A model generated the notes under the pieces. That model was not told where the DNA came from and did no database searches. It saw nothing but the letters and a program-made list of their open reading frames with translations. The translations under genes were made by a program, and so were the position numbers. Below are positions 11,183 through 21,374 of a stretch of 64,000 bases of DNA, in pieces. Within the stretch, counting starts at the first letter, position 1; each line of letters opens with the position of its first letter. The stretch comes from Actinostola sp. cb2023 (taxonomy: Eukaryota; Cnidaria; Anthozoa; Actiniaria; Actinostolidae), in the NCBI GenBank assembly GCA_033675265.1, contig JAUJYZ010000439.1, positions 967,001 to 1,031,000 on the forward strand, written 5' to 3'.

Positions 11183-12305
11183 GAATATTTGCTCTGGTAC
11201 TCGAAGCTAACCCCAAACTCTCTTGGCGAGATCTGCAACACTTGATTGTAAACACATCCAAGAAGACCACCCAGACGACCGTGAATGGCAAGTCAACGGT
11301 GCTGGATACCATGTCAATAACAAGTATGGCTTTGGTGTGCTGGATACTGCTGCTTTAGTCGATTTAGCTCAAGATCGTCGATGGAAGACGGCCAGTGAAC
11401 AGCACACGTGTCGTGAACTTGGTGTCAGCGGTGACCACGTGATCCGTAAAAATCATACATATTCGTCCACGTTGTTATCCGATGGTTGTATGAAGAAAGC
11501 TAATTGTGTAACACGTCTAGAACATGTCAGAGTTTATATCACTCTGTCTCATCCAAAACGTGGGGATCTCAGCATCGATTTGATATCCCCATCAGGAACG
11601 AAGTCTGAGCTACTAAAAACACGAGATAAAGATTATTCTGGCGACGGCTTTCAAAACTGGCCATTCATGACAGTGTTCTCGTGGGACGAGAATCCGCAAG
11701 GTTTTTGGACACTGAAAGTCACCGACCACGCCAACTTTGACCGCGAGGGTGTTTTGAAACGCTGGTCGCTTAGGTTATACGGAACGTGCCAGCAAGCCAA
11801 GCCTAAGATCACTGCGTACGAGCGCAACGCATGCGAAACGAAATGTATAAAAGGTTGTTCTTCGACGTTTGCCGATTCTTGTATCAACTGTTCTCAGTAT
11901 TGTCATTGTGGGACGGGCAAATGTGTGCGCCTTTGCAACGAAGAAGATGAAGTGAACGAGAAAGCGAGGCACTGTGAACCTCCTCACTTACATGGCACTG
12001 GTGATAACTCGGGAGAACTCTCGACATTTGTCAAGTGGCTTATAATCTTTAGTTTATTAGCTATACTAGTTGCTACTGTACTTATAATGTACTTATTCAA
12101 AGCTAGTGGAAAGTTCTGCTGGTCGAGACCAGCTACGGACAAGAGCTCCACCCATCGCAATCTTCGAGACACTACTCCATCGGTCTCCTTAAGAAGCTTT
12201 GAGGACAACAAGAGAAGGCGCTCTGAACCACGAAGTATTGTATATTCTAAAGGCATGGACCAGCCTCACGAAGGACCGAACAATTCCAACATCATATATA
12301 TTTAA
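11183..12305 (+). CDS. Furin-like convertase, distal alternative terminal exon with a 1-base deletion
   Basis: This is a tandem paralogue of the exon at 7827-9049, with its own acceptor (CATATTCTTCAG) and the same phase. The first ~263 bases match the proximal copy except for one substitution and one missing G between 11268 and 11269 (AAGACCACCC against AAGACCGACCC). If real, that gap shifts the frame a short way into the exon. Downstream the frame is fully open: P domain, one Cys-rich module (CETKCIKGC...[15 protein letters not shown]), TM ([21 protein letters not shown]) and a different, longer basic tail. The stem has one Cys module against two in the proximal copy. The preserved, diverged reading frame argues for function and for a sequencing gap or recent lesion, but a decaying exon remains possible. 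Confidence 0.75.
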
Positions 12306-12458
12306 GCTACTCTGGTGGAAAGTGTAATTTTATAAGCTGTTACCACCTGGGTTATGTATATATATATATTCATATGATATTTTGTACATCGTATATTTTA
12401 TACGTTTTTTGAACTTCAATGGTGTTTTTGTATGCATAACACTTGCGCGCACACATGG

Positions 12459-12464
12459 AATAAA
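12459..12464 (+). terminator. Poly(A) signal of distal convertase isoform
   Basis: AATAAA occurs 154 bases past the stop of the distal terminal exon, followed by T-rich and TG-rich sequence. It is the natural 3' end for the long convertase transcript. Confidence 0.65.
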
Positions 12465-12618
12465 ATGTTTTACAAAGTTTTTAGTCTTGCACCCAGCAGT
12501 TTTCTCTTTGACAGAAGACGGATTTGTTCAGTGTTAACCTAGTCTCGTTTGCAGCCGTCGGGGTTTCGTCACGCAACGCTACTCTCTCCCCAGACTGGCT
12601 GCAAAGAAGACTAGTGTT

Positions 12619-12702
12619 AGCCTCAATTCCGTGTAAATTATGCACTAGCCTCAATTCCGTGTAAATTATGCACTAGCCTCAATTCCGTGTAAATTATGCA
12701 CC
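12619..12702. repeat. 28-bp tandem repeat, three copies
   Basis: The unit GCCTCAATTCCGTGTAAATT followed by ATGCACTA is repeated three times head to tail. It lies downstream of the convertase gene. Confidence 0.9.
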
Positions 12703-12888
12703 AACGATAATGTGAGAAAAATGTTGACATTGGACAATAGAAAACTTTTTTAATTCCATGGGTTATTCTCTGAATTGAGGCTAAGGCTGAGCAAATGCGT
12801 CTTGTCATAATACAGCTGTGCATGCACAATTTCTAGCGCTATATGCCTGGTTGGTGCACAGGCCGCTCGTCTATTTCGGCTATACAAG

Positions 12889-13075
12889 CATCAAGAGTTC
12901 CAGACTTCCGGTACGAGCACAATGCATTATGAGATTATTACAAAGGAAAAGTGAGCACCAATTCTACACACAGGGAGCCCAAGCTATGTTTTTGCTCACT
13001 TGGTGCTCACTTTTCCTTTGTAATAATCTCACAATGCATTGCGCGCGTACCGGAAGTCTGGAACTCTTGATGCGT
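12889..13075. mobile_element. Foldback element
   Basis: Arms of about 70 bp (CATCAAGAGTTCCAGACTTC through GTGAGCACCA, and the reverse complement TGGTGCTCACTTTTCC through GAACTCTTGATG) flank a spacer of about 40 bp. No protein is encoded; the open frames crossing it are incidental. Confidence 0.85.
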
Positions 13076-13158
13076 GTATTGGACTACGAGATGAGCGATC
13101 TAACACAGGAAGCCCAAAAACGTCGCCTGCATACATACATGTTTATTTTATTTCTAGC

Positions 13159-13668
13159 AATAGCCTTATAAATAGATGGGTTGCCTGTGGAGAGACTGCG
13201 TCTCAATCTGCAGATCAAATGAGTCGCAATTGCTGCCGCCTTTGCGCGCTTTCATGATGTAATAGCCTTATAAATAGATGGGTTGCCTGTGGAGAGACTG
13301 CGTCTCAATCTGCAGATCCAATGAGTCACAATTGCTGCCGCCTTTGCGCGCTTTCATGATGTAATAGCCTTATAAATAGATGGGTTGCCTGTGGAGAGAC
13401 TGCGTCTCAATCTGCAGATCCAATGAGTCACAATTGCTGCCGCCTTTGCGCGCTTTCATGATGTAATAGCCTTATAAATAGATGGGTTGCCTGTGGAGAG
13501 ACTGCGTCTCAATCTGCAGATCCAATGAGTCACAATTGCTGCCGCCTTTGCGCGCTTTCATAATGTAATAGCCTTATAAATAGATGGGTTGCCTGTGGAG
13601 AGACTGCGTCTCAATCTGCAGATCCAATAGTCACAATTGCTGCCGCCTTTGCGCGCTTTCATGATATG
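13159..13668. repeat. 102-bp tandem repeat, five copies
   Basis: Units start AATAGCCTTATAAATAGATG at 13159, 13261, 13363, 13465 and 13567. They are nearly identical, differing at single positions (GATCAAATGAGTCGC in the first unit against GATCCAATGAGTCAC in later ones; the last unit lacks one base). The homogeneity implies recent amplification. Confidence 0.95.
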
Positions 13669-13734
13669 AAATGAAGAAATCATTACGCGCGCGGAATGTA
13701 AAACGCTTGCGAACGAGCGTGAGTCAAATCATTA

Positions 13735-13955
13735 GGGAGTTTAAGATTTGCAAAACCTACGACGGCGACGTCAACCGGAAGTGTCAATAACTTTTGTTCT
13801 GGGTTTCGTACATTAGATATTTAGTCCAAGCCTAAGCTTGTGAGGTTACTTCATCCACAAGGAATACCAACTATGAAGGTATGAAACTCCGAACAGAAGT
13901 TATTGACACTTCCGGTTGACGTCGCCTTCGTAGGTTTTGCAAATCTTAAGAGAAC
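13735..13955. mobile_element. Foldback element
   Basis: The arm AAGATTTGCAAAACCTACGA...TTGACACTTCCGG is present at both ends in inverted orientation, around about 80 bases of unique sequence. Confidence 0.8.
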
Positions 13956-14076
13956 CTTGGAATGTAAAAGTATTTGAACAGAAACACAGTACATTATCTA
14001 CGTTGTTGTATTTGAATGTCTGTTTCCGAGTATGATTATATGACACATGAATGTACCTTACAACCATTGAACCCAT

Positions 14077-14272
14077 TACCTTGTAGGGGACCTTGTGTTC
14101 TTTTGTAAACTCACATGCTCTTGGCAAATCATTAATAAATAAATAAATAACCAATAAGTGTCTTGGGATGGGTTACTTATTTTACGGGGTTGGGTTGGGT
14201 GGTTTACCTTGTAGGGGACCTTGTGTTCTTTTGTAAACTCACATGCTCTTGGCAAATCATTAATGAATAAAA
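14077..14272. repeat. Direct duplication, ~70 bp twice
   Basis: The block TTACCTTGTAGGGGACCTTG...GGCAAATCATTAAT occurs twice, separated by about 55 bases. Two matching open frames in this area come from the duplication and are not interpreted as genes. Confidence 0.85.
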
Positions 14273-14439
14273 GAATGCCCACGGTGGTCTGTGAGGCACG
14301 GTATTTTTATTATTACAAACAAATTAATGCGCAGCGTTTTATTATTACAAATAAAGCGCGTCATCCCGCTTGCGCATGGCAATAATCCTTGCGCTCATTC
14401 CACCTAAAGGAAGAGCTCTTGATAACATAATATTAAGCA

Positions 14440-14556
14440 ATTATTGGACGAGGTTGAGCAAAATATCGTGATTTGTCAGTGGCGAGCAGATTAATTATTT
14501 GCCGATGCCGAAGGCAGAGGCAAATAATTAATCTGCGAGACACTGACAAAATCACG

Positions 14557-14588
<32 letters not shown>
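14440..14588. mobile_element. Foldback element
   Basis: The inverted arms are AATTATTGGACGAGGTTGAG...AGATTAATTATTTGCC and the complementary GGCAAATAATTAATCT...CAATAATTG, with almost no spacer. It is a near-perfect long palindrome. Confidence 0.85.
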
Positions 14589-14590
<2 letters not shown>

Positions 14591-14973
14591 ATCATTCGAA
14601 TCATTTCTATCAATAAGGAATTTATTGAATATAAACATCAAGAAAAAATATTGTAAAACGAGCTGCCATGTTTACACTGTGAATGATCAATTAAGTGCGC
14701 ATGCTCAGACCGTTATTTGCAGCGAACACTGCTTAATCTTCATTGCGCATGTTCAGACCGTTATTTGTACGCAGTTATTTGCAGGTCTTTCAGCCAATCA
14801 GAACTGTGGATAGAAATGAGTCGAATGATAATACTTATTGACTAAGTGGGAGGGCCGGACAGCGAGGTCCGTGCTGAATGACCAAGAGCCAAATATTTTC
14901 CCGTCTGACCCGACCTAACTCAGTCAATAAGCATTTTATCATATGACCCACCCGACCCTCTTTTTCCAACGGT

Positions 14974-14979
14974 TTTATT
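14974..14979 (-). terminator. Poly(A) signal for the 767-residue orphan gene
   Basis: AATAAA on the minus strand lies about 105 bases after the stop codon at 15085-15087, a normal distance for a 3' UTR. Confidence 0.5.
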
Positions 14980-15084
14980 TAGAGCGCGCGAGTTGGGAAA
15001 TAATACCTAGGCATCTCATACATTTGTTGTCCTTGAGACCATGTAGTGCGGTTTACTTTGTACAGAACTGGAATCATTTTACTC

Positions 15085-16831
15085 CTAAGAATTATTTTCT
15101 GTTTCCTCGTTTTCATCGTCTACTTCATGCACAGAGTTGTTTCGTTGATTCATTCTTAGTTTCGCCAGTCCTGACGCTTTCTCTTTCCTGGTAATAATCC
15201 CTGCCGCATCAAAATACGTCACGCTTAAACGCCGTCTTGCCTTATCGTCAAGAACATTCTCCTCCTCGATGTCTGAGTAGTTTACAGCCGACTGAAAACC
15301 ACCCAACTGCAAATGGCTCTTCCACAACGACGGTTCGTGTGTGTATTCTCTTGAACTATCATTTTGCTCTACCTCTTGTAGGTCATTCTTTCCTTTTTTA
15401 CCGCGCATGAACGGCGTCTCGCTAAAGTCTGGAGATTCGCTCCTGTGAATGTCGTCCATTTTGAGCTGGCTTTGGAGCATGCGCGCATAGCTTTGGAGCA
15501 TCGAAGTCTTCTGATTGGACGAAATGCTATGCTTCCTCTGAACGTTTGTGATCTGCCCAATGATTTTCTCTTTGATGATTTGTTCTAGCTTGGCTGTACT
15601 CAGGTTAGCGGTAAACTTGGAACGCCTTTCAAAGCGTTTGGAATGAGTGATGGAGCTTCTACGACGCGCGCTTTGATTACCTGTTTCTTCCTCGATACTT
15701 CCCCCGTTGTTTCTATGTTCAAAGAGAGTAGCTGCTTCAGAATTTCGTCTTGATTTCAGCAAAGGAAGAGTGCCTGATCGTTGCCCAAGTAAGTAATGAT
15801 TGCCTTCTTTTGGCAGTAAAAATGCAATGGAACGGCTTCGCTGTCTTGTAGGCAAAGAGGTTTCGAAATCAGCGCGCGTGGTGTTTGCAAGTGTTTGACT
15901 TTGCGTTATCTCATTATCAGTCATGATTTCTTTTGGTTGTAAAAATGCAACGGAGCGACTTCGCGCTCTTTTGTACTCAAAAGTTGTTGCATCAGAATTT
16001 TGTCTTGATTTCATCGAAGGTAGAGTGCCTGATCGTAGCCCAAGTGAGTAACGATTGCCTTCTTGTGGCAGTAAAAATGCAATAGAGCGACTTCGCTGTC
16101 TTGTAGGCAAAAGCGTTTCCAAATTAGTGCGCGTGAATGCGAGTGTTTCATTATTAGTCTTCATTTCTTTTGGCTGTAAAAATGCAACGGAGTAACTTCG
16201 CTCTCGTTTGTGTAATCTAGTAGCAGAGCTTCCAACATCAGTTTGATTTACTTTATTGACATTCTTGATTTTTTGTTGAGGCGTAAATACAACAGAACGG
16301 CTTCGCTGTTTCTTAGGTAGTTGAGCACTAGACTTATCTACAAATGCTGGCGCGACCATCGTTTCATCTTTCTCATCGACGTAACCTAAGAACGATTCCG
16401 CTCGTAGCACGTCTAACTCAGATCCAATCGCATGTGCTTTTCTGGTTGTATGTGCCATGCTTTCGTCTAGATGTGTCCCATTGTCTTCACAGTACTCCTC
16501 AATCGCTTGAAAGTTTACTTTAGGCATTCTGATGGCATCATTAATAGCAACTTCTTGATTCCCCGCTCTCGATACTTCCTTTCTTATTATCCGCCTTTTG
16601 GGGACTTTTGCAGGCTTTTTGTTGGAAATGGTTCCCTTATTTCCTGGACGTCGTCGAACCCAAGTGGGTGGGCCTGAAGACATGGTGTCGTTAAACTCTG
16701 TAACTCGCTCCAGGCTACTCCGTCGGACTTTTTTCTCGGTGCCCAGTTCACTGTATTTGCTCGGTACAGAAACAGGCCAGGTGTCTTTGCTGCTTCTTGT
16801 TTGTGATTTAGTTGATACCGACACGTGACTC
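15085..16831 (-). CDS. Orphan 767-aa protein, exon 4 (terminal; AGC-kinase-site repeats)
   Basis: I do not recognise this protein. The exon begins after a strong acceptor (TTTTCCTTCTTAG) and encodes residues 187-767. With the three upstream exons the coding length is 2304 bases, and every junction is in phase. Five copies of an R/K-x-R-S-x-S-(V/I)-(A/V)-F motif occur around residues 365, 400, 435, 479 and 520. Four of them sit in two tandem ~80-residue modules that also share RSGTLP and LKSR-NS blocks. Further basic Ser sites (VRRSSL, RRRSSI, RRRLSV) follow. The C-terminus is acidic (DDENEETENNS). There is no signal peptide, TM or known domain; the protein looks largely disordered. R-x-R-x-x-S-hydrophobic is a classic AGC-kinase (Akt/S6K/RSK-type) consensus, so a multiply phosphorylated scaffold is an inference only. 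Confidence 0.8.
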
Positions 16832-18036
16832 CTAAGAAGGAAAATTAAAATAGATGTTTATAAAACGTGGCAATATTGCGTCACATATTGCTTGGTTTCA
16901 ATCAGCTGTTAAAAGTCCTTGAATCTCATTATTTGCTTCAAATGACGGGCAAGCACTGCCTCCATGTGCTATCAAGCAGAGAGTATTCTATTGAAAAGGT
17001 GCAATTCAGCTGATGAAAATTCCTCACGAGACCGGAAATGACGTCTAATGAAATCAAGCAATAGGAAGGGTGTGTCGTGTTATAACATTTTTAATTATTT
17101 CTATATTGTATTGTTCTTGTAAAAACAAACATATATTTCGTTAGCTATTTTGCGCTTCATTCCCCACCGTTTTCTTTGGGAAGCCATTGTGCTGTCACTT
17201 GGCACGTCACTTGCTCATCAAAATGAAGCTCTTAATTCTGATTGGTTCATTGTGCTAAACAAATCGAAGTCGAACCTGGATCACCTGGAATATCAGACGA
17301 GCTTGGTGCTTAAAACTACAAATGAAACAATCTCACAGTGAAATACTGAAAGATAGATGGTAAAACCAACCGAATGAAAGACAATTCCATCGACTGAACT
17401 GTTTTCTTTGGTCCAGAGAAGATTTTGTAAAAGTTTTCAGTAACGCTTTCTGGCTGACTGCGATGATAATGAATGAATTGACTTCGAATGAACTCATGAG
17501 TCATGAATGAAGTGTGCTGGAGTTTTGAAAGTATATGTGCATTCAAGTCAGTGTGGTTTCTTCTACGACTAACCGGCCGATGTTTCTAAGCTATGGACGA
17601 CTTGTGAACTTTGCAAGTCAACGTGAAGAAACACTCTTTGTTTTGTGAAGATATTCAAAACAAATGAAGGTACGTAAAACTCTACAATTAGGCTGTGTAA
17701 AATTTTACAAGATTTAAACTTTTTAAAATCATTTAACCAAGCTGCAAGTGTAGAACTGCAGAAAATTGTGGTTCGGATCACTGTGAATGAGTTCGCGCCA
17801 AATTTACGAGACAACAGATTTCATATTCAATACACATATTTTGCTACTAAAATACACATATTACTCAGAGAAAATATTTAAATTTAACTCAAAGAACAAT
17901 CGCTGAATACTTTATTGTATAGAACACAATCTTACGTAACCGCAACACTGATCTTTTCTATTGCTTGGGCTCCCTGTTATGCACAACAGAATACAGCACT
18001 TGATAGAAGCGTTAGTATTCAAATTATGTGTCCTAC

Positions 18037-18149
18037 CGTTTTTCCATTTCTTTATACACTTCTTTTCTTAGTTTTGCATACATGGCCACAGCGTCATCCA
18101 GGGAAGCGTTGCTCCTTGATTTTGCAATCTCTAAGTCACTCATTTTTTC
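18037..18149 (-). CDS. Orphan 767-aa protein, exon 3
   Basis: The acceptor CATACCAG precedes 18149 and the donor ACG|GTAGGA follows 18037. It enters in phase 0 and leaves in phase 2, so the Arg codon CG|G joins exon 4. It encodes EEKMSDLEIAKSRSN-like sequence followed by LDDAVAMYAKLRKEVYKEME, a Lys/Glu-rich helix compatible with coiled coil. The exon is too short to stand out as an ORF; it is supported by paired splice sites and phase. Confidence 0.7.
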
Positions 18150-18211
18150 CTGGTATGAAACAACACATAAATCAATATCAATTCAGTGTCTGTTGAAATC
18201 GGCAACATTAC

Positions 18212-18438
18212 CTCTTTTAATCTGATTTCTTCGCGTTTTAAAAGTTCAATTTTGATTCTGTGTGGTACTGAAGGAGGCTTAGAGATGAGTTCATAGTTCA
18301 ACACGGGTCTGATCGACGCTTCTCGTGTCGTACGAGGAGCGAGCGAGCGACGCACACTCTTTATTAGATTCTCTTGACGAACTGTTGCAGATGGCTTGTT
18401 GTTATCTCCCTTGATAACACTTCCCCAAGGTATTAAAC
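18212..18438 (-). CDS. Orphan 767-aa protein, exon 2
   Basis: The acceptor is CTCTTCACAG (AG at 18440-18439) and the donor is GAG|GTAATG. It enters in phase 1 (Gly, G|GT) and exits in phase 0. The translation begins LIPWGSVIKGDNNK and ends RIKIELLKREEIRLKE. An alternative acceptor a little upstream (TTGACAG before 18464) would put exon 1 out of frame but could serve a transcript starting at the MMGRLF methionines. Confidence 0.75.
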
Positions 18439-18737
18439 CTGTGAAGAGACGGCCCATCATTTTACTGTCAACATATGATAAGGAATGATAACGGTGGTGG
18501 TGGTGGTGATAGAGTAGATTAATTCGTATGACTGTGAAAAACATGCCGGGCCGTGCTATGATCGTGTTTTTATCTAGGATTTCGAACGAGTCCCGCCGCG
18601 TGCCAGTTGCGTGCATACCGTGATTTTGGTTATGAGTTGGTGATCGGATATCAAGATGATGATGTGTGTTGACGGTGCGGTAAATGTCCAAAACCATGTA
18701 TATTTAATTGACATGAAACATACACAACATTTAAACG

Positions 18738-18946
18738 GAATGTACACGGAATTTACACGGAATTTGCACGGAATTTGCACGGAGTCAGTTACACGGAATT
18801 TACACGGAATTTACGCAGAATTTACACGGGGTTTAATAATATAATAATAATAATAATTTAATTCTTGAAAATTACATGGAATTTACATGGAGTTTACACG
18901 GAATTTGCACGGAATTTACACGGAATTTACACGGAATTTACACGGT
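18738..18946. repeat. 12-bp tandem repeat (ACACGGAATTT)
   Basis: The unit TACACGGAATTT, with GCACGG and ACATGG variants, is repeated about 15 times in two blocks, interrupted by an (AAT)n stretch. It lies in intron 1 of the orphan 767-aa gene. Confidence 0.9.
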
Positions 18947-19078
18947 CCTCGCTCTTGGTTACTTTAACTTTACATGGTTTTCGACATTAAGCGTTAGTAC
19001 CCTGTGAAAACACTTACAGTTTACAGTGGCACTCCATATATAGTGTTTACACAACATAACTGTGATCGATGTCCATAC

Positions 19079-19295
19079 CTTCTTTCTCACGTTCAAACTG
19101 TTTAAAACTTTCCTTCCAATCCTTGATTTCCTGTGCGTATTTCTTGACATTGTTGGTTTTTCTTATTTCCAGTTTTTCCACTGCTTTCTGTAAAATCGTG
19201 TGTTCTCGTCGGTCGGTGCACATGAAGTGTTTTCGTCGTGAGTCTGTCGTGAAGTTATCGCGACTCATCGCCTCTCGTTTAGTTTCGGAAAACAT
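19079..19295 (-). CDS. Orphan 767-aa protein, exon 1 (start)
   Basis: The ATG at 19295-19293 is preceded two codons upstream by an in-frame TGA, so it is the first possible start. It encodes MFSETKREAMSRDNF..., then an acidic/basic helical stretch (RREHTILQKAVEKLEIRKTN, KKYAQEIKDWKESFKQFERE), probably coiled coil. The donor is GAAG|GTATGG and exits in phase 1, matching exon 2's downstream acceptor. Confidence 0.72.
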
Positions 19296-19343
19296 GCTTC
19301 AGTGTTTCACAGATGAAATGTCTGCACTGAAGTTGATCAATTA

Positions 19344-20300
19344 ATTTTCACTTCGTTTCACTTTGAGGTCAGAACACTGAATGTAGTGTTTGGTTGCTAT
19401 GGAAAGTAGTAAAACTTGTGTGGAACGGTGATGATAATGTACCCATGGGGTCCTGCTACCTCATTAGCTACAAGGCTGTGGAGTTCCAAACCACACTGAT
19501 TTTTTTCTTGTCCTTTTTCAAAACATGATATCAAGCGGTTTTGTACAGAAACGCTTTCAGTGTAATGTTTTAGATACGCCTTGACTTTTCATCTCACTTG
19601 CGGCAATTTCAGTTTTGCTCCTAACTATTCGTAAAGAATAACTGTGGTTTTGCTTGCACAACTTTATGGAGAGAGATGACATCCTTTTTGTACGGTTACT
19701 CAAAAATTCATTAAATATATCTTTTGTTTTATTGCTAATAAACTGATTTGAACAATTTTCACCAACTACTTTATGGTTGTCTTTATTACTAACGAGCCGT
19801 CTGTAAATGTAGTGCCTTTTTACACAGTGTATGTCGATTTAAGTTTTATTCTGATTAGTTTCAATATAATCCGCTCTCATAATTTGATTTTGTGGATCTC
19901 ACAAAAAGATCTTAAGATAATTTGGATGGTTTAATATACCAATTACAAAATTAAATTATCAGTACATAATAATTATCTAGATGTAAGCCCATAATCTGTG
20001 TTTCCTTGAGACAGACATCAAATATTTACCTGTGGTCAGACTGGACGACATCAGATTCAATAAGATTTTTAATTAATTAAAGAGAAGTTGACCAATCAGG
20101 TACGTTCCTAAAATAAGATTGTTCGAACTAAAATAGACTTGAAAAGCTATCATGGGATATGGGAGAAGATAGCACTGAGTCTGTGCAGTAAGAAATTGGC
20201 GTGTAATCATGGGAAAAATGAACAATAATGACGTATTTCCTGTCTATAGGATTATGTTTAGAATACGGGCCCAGCTGCTTTAAGGTGTTTGTTATCATGT
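19344..20300. other. Intergenic between orphan gene and microsatellite
   Basis: No gene, RNA or clear repeat was recognised. It presumably includes the promoter and 5' UTR of the minus-strand orphan gene. Confidence 0.5.
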
Positions 20301-20304
20301 GATT

Positions 20305-20775
20305 CATCCATCCATCCATCCATCCATCCATCCATCCATCCATCCATCCATCCATCCATCCATCCATCCATCCATCCATCCATCCATCCATCCATCCATC
20401 CATCCATCCATCCATCCATCCATCCATCCATCCATCCATCCATCCATCCATTCATTCATCCATTCATCATTCATTCATTCATTCATTCATTCATCCATCC
20501 ATCTATTCATCAATCCACTCATTCATCGATCCATCATTCATCCATCCATCCATTCATTCATTCATTCATCGATCCATTCATTCATCCATCCATCTATTCA
20601 TCAATCCACTCTTTCTATTCATCAATCCACTCATTCATCGATCCATCATTCATTCATTCATCCATCCATCCATTCATTCATTCATCGATCCATTCATTCA
20701 TCCACCCATCTATTCATCAATCCACTCATTCATCGATTCATCATTCATTCATTCATCCATCCATCCATCCCATCC
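20305..20775. repeat. (ATCC)n / (ATTC)n microsatellite
   Basis: About 36 perfect CATC units (20305-20451) grade into mixed ATTC/ATCC/ATCT tetramers. Long Ser-Ile-His-Pro frames on plus and Met-Asp-Gly-Trp frames on minus are translation artefacts. Confidence 0.97.
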
Positions 20776-21374
20776 ATTCATTTTATTTTCTATTTTTTTG
20801 TTGGTCAACTTTCGTTTTCCTTTACTGGACAAGTAAGTTAATCCATTCAAATCATTTCAAAGTTAAGAGTATTTTATTTGATAAAATAATTACATTCCTT
20901 GCACAAGCTATGTAAGTGTCGACGATACAGTGTTCATATATAGTCTTTATATACAATCATTATGAAATCATGCTTCCTGGAAAGTATCACAATACGTTCT
21001 ACCTTTACCAGATACAGTCAACCCTGGCTCTCTTGACGGACACTCCTTGCACTGTCTGGTTATGATTCGGTCGCCCTAGCAAAAGGTGAGCCACCCTCCC
21101 CTCCCCTCATAATTTTTATACTGCCAAATAACATGATAATCGTTTATGTTTTGAAATATATATAAACGTTCCTTGGTTAGTAAAAGTATATGTCTTTAGT
21201 AATGGAATATATATGTTCCTGGTTTTGAATGAATGGCGCCTTTTTCTCAGGGTTGGTTTAGTGTCGACTCTCATTCTAGTTACTCGTACCAATAGTTACT
21301 AGTTCTAGGTTAATAGGGCCATGCTACAGAATCATAGGTATTCATACAGAGTAACGTTTGGTGTTTGAACCACT

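Noticed and set aside
18464..18464. Upstream acceptor TTGACAG for orphan-gene exon 2
   Set aside because: Joins exon 1 out of phase; the acceptor 26 bases further on gives a perfect in-frame junction. It is kept only as a possible alternative-start isoform.
20128..20915. Ser-Ile-His-Pro and Met-Asp-Gly-Trp repeat ORFs on both strands
   Set aside because: Tetranucleotide microsatellite; frames are open only because the repeat has no stops.
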